A stretch of 33,720 nt of DNA from a bacterium (GTDB lineage: Bacteria; Patescibacteria; JAEDAM01; Absconditabacterales; Absconditicoccaceae). The stretch covers positions 1 through 33,720 of the forward strand of contig JAFRZH010000024.1 in assembly GCA_017442645.1 (NCBI GenBank), read 5' to 3'. This document shows, piece by piece, positions 29,123 through 33,720 of the stretch. A program made the translations under genes and the position numbers. The notes beneath the pieces are model-generated. The model worked only from the letters and a program-made list of their open reading frames with translations. It made no database searches and was not told the DNA's origin. Position 1 is the stretch's first letter. Every line of letters begins with the position of its first letter.

Positions 29123-29195
29123 TGGGATAGCTGGGGATCGAACCCAGGACCACCAGCTTAAAAGGCTGTTGCTCTACCGACTGAGCTACTATCCC
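29123..29195 (-). tRNA. tRNA-Lys (anticodon TTT)
   Basis: 73 nt. Acceptor stem GGGATAG/CTATCCC plus discriminator A, D arm GCTCAGTCGGTAGAGC, anticodon arm CAGCCTTTTAAGCTG (loop CTTTTAA), T arm CTGGGTTCGATCCCCAG. All arms pair well and the T-loop TTCGATC is canonical. CCA is not encoded. Confidence 0.97.
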
Positions 29196-29240
29196 ATTAA
29201 AAGGATATTCAAAAAGAGAATTATTTATTTGAACACTATC

Positions 29241-29268
29241 AATATAATTTTTTCAGGGCTAATTTCAA
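29241..29268 (-). promoter_or_regulatory. promoter of tRNA-Lys
   Basis: Minus strand: TTGAAA (29263-29268), 16-bp spacer, TATATT (29241-29246). Predicted start near 29234, 39 nt before the tRNA. Confidence 0.5.
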
Positions 29269-29303
29269 GAGAAAATGAAGAAAAAATTATACTTATATTA
29301 ATT

Positions 29304-29492
29304 TTAGAGGAAACCTTTAAACTTTTTATAAAGTTTAGAATTAATTTTTACTCTAACTCTAGATCCATCTTCCAATCTTACTCGCTTATTGATAAGATTA
29401 ACTTTAAAAGTTCTTCTTGTGGCTCTCATTGAATGTGATCTATTATTACCTGTTTGAGTTCCTCTACCTGTAAAATAACATACTCTAGCCAT
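29304..29492 (-). CDS. rpmB: 50S ribosomal protein bL28
   Basis: 62 residues, the usual short bL28 length. [21 protein letters not shown] and [16 protein letters not shown] are the family's start and core; the C-terminus is basic. No TGA is needed to read it. Last gene of the leftward ribosomal run, 30 bp after L25. It sits in the large subunit near the E site. Confidence 0.95.
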   Translation of the reverse strand: MARVCYFTGRGTQTGNNRSHSMRATRRTFKVNLINKRVRLEDGSRVRVKINSKLYKKFKGFL

Positions 29493-29522
29493 ACTATATT
29501 ACAAAGATATCTAAAAAATAGT

Positions 29523-30128
29523 CTATTTACTTTCTTCTGTAGAATCAGTAGAAGCTGTATCCGTTCCTTCATCTGATGCAGTATCTTCACTCAAAGATAA
29601 CACTGTTACTACTGGTAATGTAGCTTCATCAACGATAACAACTTTATCATCTACTTTAACATCACTAACGAATACTACAGAATCAATTGAATCTAATCCA
29701 GAAAGATCGATCTCGATTTGAGATGGTAAATCTTGAGGGAAAGCTTCAACAGTAATAGTATCTTTTACAAGTTGAACTCTTCCTTCATTCAATTTTTCAA
29801 GAGGACATTCTCCAGTCATTACAACAGGAATATTAGCTTTAACTTTTTCTGTTTTACTTACTGCCAAAAAATCTGCTGAAATAATTTCATCAGAAATAGG
29901 ATCCAATTGAAGAGAGTGAATCAAAACAAGCTGATCCATATCTCCAGTTAATTCAACAGGAGTAGTATATCCAGAAGCTCTATAAACCTTCAAAAGGTCA
30001 TTTTTTACACAAGAAATTGAAGCAGCTTCCACATGTTTTCCATAAACGACTGCAGGAACCAATCCTTCATTTCTCAATAACTTTACTTTTTTTCCCAAAA
30101 GTTCACGTTTTTTTACAGAAAGTTTCAT
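29523..30128 (-). CDS. rplY: 50S ribosomal protein bL25 (Ctc/TL5 type)
   Basis: 201 residues, the long form with an N-terminal 5S rRNA-binding domain (MKLSVKKRELLGKKVKLLRN, GLVPAVVYGKH, LIHSLQLDPISDEIISADFL) and a C-terminal TL5 beta domain (NIPVVMTGECPLEKLNEGRV, LPSQIEIDLSGLDSIDSV). It ends in an acidic Ser/Thr/Asp/Glu tail. It binds 5S rRNA in the large subunit. Read in one frame without TGA. Cotranscribed with L19 and L28. Confidence 0.93.
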   Translation of the reverse strand: MKLSVKKRELLGKKVKLLRNEGLVPAVVYGKHVEAASISCVKNDLLKVYRASGYTTPVELTGDMDQLVLIHSLQLDPISDEIISADFLAVSKTEKVKANIPVVMTGECPLEKLNEGRVQLVKDTITVEAFPQDLPSQIEIDLSGLDSIDSVVFVSDVKVDDKVVIVDEATLPVVTVLSLSEDTASDEGTDTASTDSTEESK

Positions 30129-30153
30129 TCACTTTATGCACTAAGAATTAAAA

Positions 30154-30540
30154 TTATGCTTTTAATAAATCCATTTCTCTCCTTTCTGGAGTGATTTTAC
30201 TCTTTAATCTAGCATCCTTTCCAATTTTATCTCTCATATAATACAATTTTGATTTTCTTGTTTTGTATTCATCTAAAAGAATAACTTTATCAAAATTTCC
30301 AAAAGAGAAAGGATAGATTTTTTCAACAGTAACTCCTCCTGTACTTCTTCTTACAGTAAAAGTTCCATCAGGATGATTTTCTTTTTTAGTTTTGATAACC
30401 AATCCCTTGAATTTCCAAATTCTTCCGTCTCCAACTTTTTCATGGATTTCAACGAACATTCCTGTTTTTATAGGAAGAATTGGATATCCATTCTTATCAT
30501 ATACAGCTTGTAATCTTGTATTCATGGAATAAATATTCAA
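30154..30540 (-). CDS. rplS: 50S ribosomal protein bL19
   Basis: 128 residues. GMFVEIHEKVGDGRIWKFKG, VIKTKKENHPDGTFTVRRST, GGVTVEKIYPFSFGNFDKV and KLYYMRDKIGKDARLKSK follow the bL19 pattern (G-x-x-V-x-V ... F-T-V-R ... G-V-E-x-x-x-P ... A/S-K-L-Y-Y-L-R). A second ATG six codons in (MNTRLQ) is an alternative start. It lies at the subunit interface. Neighbours are L25 and a 47-residue basic protein. Confidence 0.93.
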   Translation of the reverse strand: MNIYSMNTRLQAVYDKNGYPILPIKTGMFVEIHEKVGDGRIWKFKGLVIKTKKENHPDGTFTVRRSTGGVTVEKIYPFSFGNFDKVILLDEYKTRKSKLYYMRDKIGKDARLKSKITPERREMDLLKA

Positions 30541-30549
30541 TAATAAAAA

Positions 30550-30693
30550 TTATTTAACTGATCTACTATTAACAACTTTAGCTTTCCATTTCTTTTGTTG
30601 TTCTAACATTTTTCTAACATCCATAATCACAACTTTTTCAACTCTTGTAAGAGCTTTCTTAAGTTTTTTCTTTGCATGTGTTTTTAATCTCAT
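30550..30693 (-). CDS. 47-aa very basic protein in the ribosomal operon
   Basis: Not recognised. MRLKTHAKKKLKKALTRVEK, then MDVRKMLEQQKKWKAKV and NSRSVK: about a third Lys/Arg, probably one or two helices. It starts 2 bp after the stop of the 89-aa gene and ends 9 bp before L19, so it is cotranscribed with ribosomal proteins. Size, charge and place suggest a small ribosomal or ribosome-assembly protein; the family is not assigned. Confidence 0.65.
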   Translation of the reverse strand: MRLKTHAKKKLKKALTRVEKVVIMDVRKMLEQQKKWKAKVVNSRSVK

Positions 30694-30695
30694 CC

Positions 30696-30965
30696 TTATC
30701 CAATATTAGATAATAAATCAGTAAGTCCTCTAGACTCAAGAATTTCTTTAATTTTATCCATAGAAATTCCATATTTTTTAAGTCTTGCAGATGCATTAGC
30801 TTTAGTTTTAATTACCCATTTATCATCTGCACCTAATTTTTGTTCTTTTTTGAGAACTAAAATATACCACTCAATAGCTTTTTGATATCTCTTGCAAGAC
30901 TTTTTTCTATGCCAAGTAAGTCTTTTCAAGAAATGCTTAATCTTTCTTCCATTTGTATCTCCCAT
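30696..30965 (-). CDS. 89-aa basic protein in the ribosomal operon, possibly bL20-like
   Basis: Not firmly recognised. 89 residues, basic and helical: KIKHFLKRLTWHRKKSCKRY, then DDKWVIKTKANASARLKKYG and MDKIKEILESRGLTDLL. The pattern W-x-I...N-A-x-A-R-x-x-x-G-I-S...L...G-x-x-x-L recalls the C-terminal half of bL20, but N-terminal bL20 features are missing and chance similarity among basic helices is possible. The last residue before the stop is a normal GGA glycine. It lies 26 bp after S7 and 2 bp before the 47-aa gene. Confidence 0.6.
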   Translation of the reverse strand: MGDTNGRKIKHFLKRLTWHRKKSCKRYQKAIEWYILVLKKEQKLGADDKWVIKTKANASARLKKYGISMDKIKEILESRGLTDLLSNIG

Positions 30966-30991
30966 TAGTACTACTTAATTAAATTAAAGAA

Positions 30992-31441
30992 TTAATTAAC
31001 ATATTTAGCCATATAAGCGAAAGCTTTATTTGCTTCAGCTACTCTATGAGCTTCTTCTTTTTTCTTTACTGCAGCTCCTTGATTTCCATAAGCAGCAATA
31101 ATTTCTTCAGCTAATTTTTTGAACATAGGTTTTCCACTTTTTGCTCTAGCTGCATCGAGAATCCATTTGATAGCAAAGAAAACTCTTTTAACAGGCTTTA
31201 CTTCTACAGGGATTTGATATACAGCACCTCCAATTCTCTTTGATTTAATCATGATATTTGGAGAAGCATTTTCGATAGCAGACTGAACTACTACAGTAGG
31301 ATTCATATGTCCGCTTAATTTGATTTCTTTCAAGGTATTCTCATAAATCTTTTTTGCAACACTCTTTTTCCCATTCTTCATTAAATGGTTTACTAATTTC
31401 TCTTCAATAGAGGGTTGAATTCATGTATTTGAAACAGTCAT
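30992..31441 (-). CDS. rpsG: 30S ribosomal protein uS7
   Basis: 149 residues from ATG 31439-31441. An in-frame TGA (Gly) at codon 7 hides the true N-terminus under the standard code, which would give a start inside the first helix. LVNHLMKNGKKSVAKKIYEN, IENASPNIMIKSKRIGGAVYQ, PVEVKPVKRVFFAIKWILDA and VKKKEEAHRVAEANKAFAYM are the uS7 signatures. A further in-frame ATG four codons upstream (31451-31453) is possible. The N-terminal arm is shorter than in most bacteria (no PRRG-type extension). It binds the 3' domain of 16S rRNA and is translated just after S12. Confidence 0.95.
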
Positions 31442-31466
31442 CACTCAGAACATCTAAGATAAAATA

Positions 31467-31883
31467 TTATTTCTTTGGTCTTTTTGCACCATAAAGAGAT
31501 CTAGATTGCTTTCTATTGGCAACAGGATTCGCATCATATTTTCCTCTTACAATATGATATTTAACTCATGGAAGATCTTTAACTCTTCATCCTCTCACAA
31601 GAACAACACTGTGCTCTTGTAAAGTATGAGCTTCTCCTGGAATATAAGCTAAAACTTCTGATCCATTTGAAAGTCTAACTTTTGCAAATTTTCTCTGAGC
31701 TGAATTAGGTTTTTTAGGTCCCATAACCGTAACCTTCAAACAAACTCCTCTCTTGAAAGGGGAAGGATTTGCAACTTTTTTGTCTCCTTTCAATTTGTTT
31801 AAACTAAAGAGAAGAACTGGTGCCTTTGCTTTTACTTTTTTCTTTGCTCTTCCTTGTTTAATAAGTTGATTAATCGTAACCAT
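31467..31883 (-). CDS. rpsL: 30S ribosomal protein uS12
   Basis: 138 residues. [60 protein letters not shown] and [20 protein letters not shown] are the decoding-centre signatures. In the near-invariant VRGGRVKDLPGV the second G of GG and the G before V are TGA codons. Since every bacterium has glycine there, this is the clearest single proof of UGA = Gly in the window. First gene of the leftward ribosomal run. Confidence 0.97.
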
Positions 31884-31943
31884 GAACTAACAATAACAAA
31901 TAAGTAAAGATAAATACATGTTCATATAACAGTGTCTAGAATA

Positions 31944-31972
31944 TATAAAAAGAAAAATAAAAATCAAGTCAA
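31944..31972 (-). promoter_or_regulatory. promoter of the ribosomal protein operon
   Basis: Minus strand: TTGACT (31967-31972), 17-bp spacer, TTTATA (31944-31949), leaving a leader of about 50 nt before the rpsL ATG. Confidence 0.55.
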
Positions 31973-32260
31973 AATTATTAAAAAAAGAAGTTGATACGAG
32001 TTAAAACAGTTCTTACCTATAAAATAATATTGGAAAATTAGACTTTTTTTCTTTTTTTAAAAAAATAAGAAATCTGATTATCCAAGAAAGTATCAGTTCT
32101 TTATAAGAAAAGAATATCTTTTTGTAATGTCGGAATAAAAATAAGGTAATTGGTATGATGTTTTTTTGTGGACTTGATGATAAATAAAGGTTTGTGTAGA
32201 TTTTTTTATAACTTTCGCTATGATAATTTTTAAATCAGAATTTTTATCCTCTCTATAATA
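31973..32260. other. AT-rich divergent intergenic region
   Basis: This lies between the divergent S12 operon and the exonuclease gene (total gap 377 bp). I see only AT-rich sequence with homopolymer A and T runs near 32040-32070. There is no clear gene and no convincing rightward promoter; TATGAT near 32219 lacks a well-placed -35. Confidence 0.4.
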
Positions 32261-32797
32261 ATGAAAAAAATCTATACTGTTTTAGATCTTGAAACGACAG
32301 GATTAACCATTCAAAGAAATGGAATCACCGAAATTGCTGCAGTAAAATTCGATGGAAAGAGAATCTTAAATCGCTTTCAGACACTTATCCATCCTGGAAG
32401 AATAATTCCCAAGGGGATTGAAAGATTAACTTGAATTACCAATGAAATGGTAGAAGATGCACCGAAAATCGCAGAAGTAATACCTGAATTTAAAAAATTT
32501 CTCTGAGATGATCCTATTGTAGGGCATAATGTACGTTTTGATTTTTGATTCCTTGATTTTTATAGTTATAAAATTACTTGAGAACATCTTGAGAATGAGT
32601 TGATTTGTACGATGAAATTAGCAAGAAAACTTTTACCCGATTTGGAAAATAAAAAACTTTGTACGGTATGTGAATACTTTGGAGTCATCAATGATCAAGC
32701 TCATAGAGCGATGAGTGATACTCTCGCTACTGCAGAAGTTTTTCAACATTTTTTAGAAGAATTCCCTGAAGAAATGGAAGAATTATTGGAATATTAA
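32261..32797 (+). CDS. DnaQ-like 3'-5' exonuclease (DEDDh)
   Basis: 178 residues with five TGA glycines. DLETTGL (Asp9, Glu11) is motif Exo I, VGHNVRFDFGFLDFY is Exo II, and HRAMSDTLATAEVF supplies the His and final Asp of Exo III, so it is a DEDDh enzyme. It is short and stand-alone, like the proofreading epsilon subunit. It could proofread for the DNA polymerase III of the same genome or act as a general single-strand exonuclease/RNase T-like enzyme. No TBP-like clamp-binding motif is obvious. A terminator for the opposite gene follows directly. Confidence 0.88.
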
Positions 32798-32800
32798 GAT

Positions 32801-32827
32801 AAAAAAGGACATCGCAAGTGATGTCCT
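32801..32827 (-). terminator. terminator of the partial leftward gene
   Basis: Stem AGGACATC (32806-32813)/GATGTCCT (32820-32827), 6-nt loop, followed on the minus strand by TTTTTT. Confidence 0.75.
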
Positions 32828-32846
32828 AAACTTATTGTTGATAATT

Positions 32847-33720
32847 TTATATTGCAGTAGTAGAAGCATAAGCTGTTAGGTCATTCCCTGATAATTCTGA
32901 TCTTATCTGTGTATCGGTAAAAACTCCATTAATTTGAAGTAATCTATCAATAATAGCAACCATTTCATAAGTATTTATCGTAAGACTAAATTTGTTTCTT
33001 AAAGTATCTAAAAATTCTTTGTTTACAGCTACTGTATCTCGTACATTCCATTTGTTATTGTTATATTCAATACCTCTATCTGAGCGTGTGCTTTCAACTG
33101 TCCATCTATTATTAAAACAATCTCTTTTTAGTCTATTCATCAGATTTGCAATTAAGGACATTTTCTTGATACGGTTGGAATTATCTGAATTTCATCATTC
33201 AGGAAGTCCATTAGCATTTAATGTAAGTTTTCATAAATTATAGGGTCGTTTACTTTTGTGATTCCCTGCTATAATCCAAAGTTCTCCAGTTGATCGATTA
33301 TATTCACAAGTATTTGTTTTTGTAGCTCCTCCACAATCGCAATATTCTAAGTCTCACCACGTATCAATAGTAACAGTAGTATTGGCATAATTTACTTCGC
33401 AATTTGTTTTGTCCCCATTTCTTTCATTTGTTCGATCCCACAAATCATCTTCCGATTGATCTTGACTGTCACGTCTTGCTCTAACCTCGTCGCTAATAAC
33501 GTCTTGATATGCTCTTTTGATCCAGTCGTCATTACCTCCAACGATATCAATCTTTCATGCTTTCTTATCAATATAAGCTACTCCTTCCACAAATCTTTGC
33601 TGTTGACTTACTTTATCTCCAGCTTGGTCCATATCCCCGAGATAATCAAACTCTAATGCTGGTGCAATGTTGGCTCATTTAAATTTTGTCTTATATTCTT
33701 CAAGAGCTACTTTAATAGCC
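32847..33720 (-). CDS. hypothetical protein, C-terminal part (at least 290 aa)
   Basis: The 5' end lies beyond the window. Open through several TGA glycines to TAA 32847-32849. Family not recognised. ALEFDYLGDMDQAGDKVSQQ, GVAYIDKKAGKIDIVGGNDD, a Cys-containing stretch (EVNYANTTVTIDTWGDLEYC, then CGGATKTNTCEYN), TGELWIIAGNHKSKRPYNLG and a helical end (FLDTLRNKFSLTINTYEMV, IIDRLLQINGVF). The Asn/Asp/Thr/Gly-rich composition and paired cysteines resemble exported or surface proteins; a signal peptide cannot be checked here. Confidence 0.7.

Overview
The window comes from a bacterium that reads UGA as glycine (translation table 25), so most likely from Candidatus Absconditabacteria (SR1) or Gracilibacteria of the Patescibacteria. 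In the standard code nearly every gene is broken at TGA, and each break falls where the protein family has a conserved glycine. Examples are the polymerase motif GPGRGSGAGS, ribosomal S12 GGRVKDLPGV, the Walker A of the type III Res protein and the FFGGSG motif of the methyltransferase. All coordinates below assume TGA = Gly and TAA/TAG = stop. The DNA is very AT-rich, genes are tightly packed and Shine-Dalgarno sequences are not obvious. Several promoters look like standard sigma-70 sites with 16-17 bp spacers.

Layout: 1-1289 holds the end of a polysaccharide gene cluster (DUF4422 protein, family 2 glycosyltransferase). 1446-13325 is a rightward run of mostly housekeeping genes: DNA polymerase III alpha that lacks its PHP domain, a DHH phosphoesterase, valyl-tRNA synthetase with an in-frame TAG, a transglutaminase-like protein, a YraN-like protein, a CtpA-type protease, a 2Fe-2S ferredoxin and a sigma-70-like factor. 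One leftward hypothetical gene (5715-6767) interrupts it. 13395-17555 holds small lineage-specific hypothetical genes, a duplicated promoter-region repeat, a frameshifted small membrane/lipoprotein gene and a DUF2207 membrane protein.

17660-26650 is a leftward defence and toxin-antitoxin island. In transcription order it has an HTH-Panacea antitoxin with a RelE/ParE-like toxin candidate, then a stand-alone Panacea-like gene overlapping a 627-residue protein with three C-terminal membrane helices. After that comes a type III restriction-modification pair (mod, res) behind a 178-nt structured leader. Two near-identical 33-bp terminator repeats bracket the Panacea cassette. 26650-28376 is full of dispersed palindromic repeats around a RhuM-like gene, and one repeat supplies the last codons of that gene.

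28432-31883 returns to leftward core genes: a phosphatidylserine-decarboxylase-like protein, tRNA-Lys(UUU), and a ribosomal protein run S12-S7-two small basic proteins-L19-L25-L28. A DnaQ-like exonuclease (rightward) and a partial surface-type hypothetical gene (leftward) end the window.

The best candidates for something undescribed are the Panacea-like/three-helix membrane gene pair, the switch-like tRNA-resembling leader in front of mod, and the PHP-less DnaE. All functional calls rest on reading motifs by eye; no database search was run.
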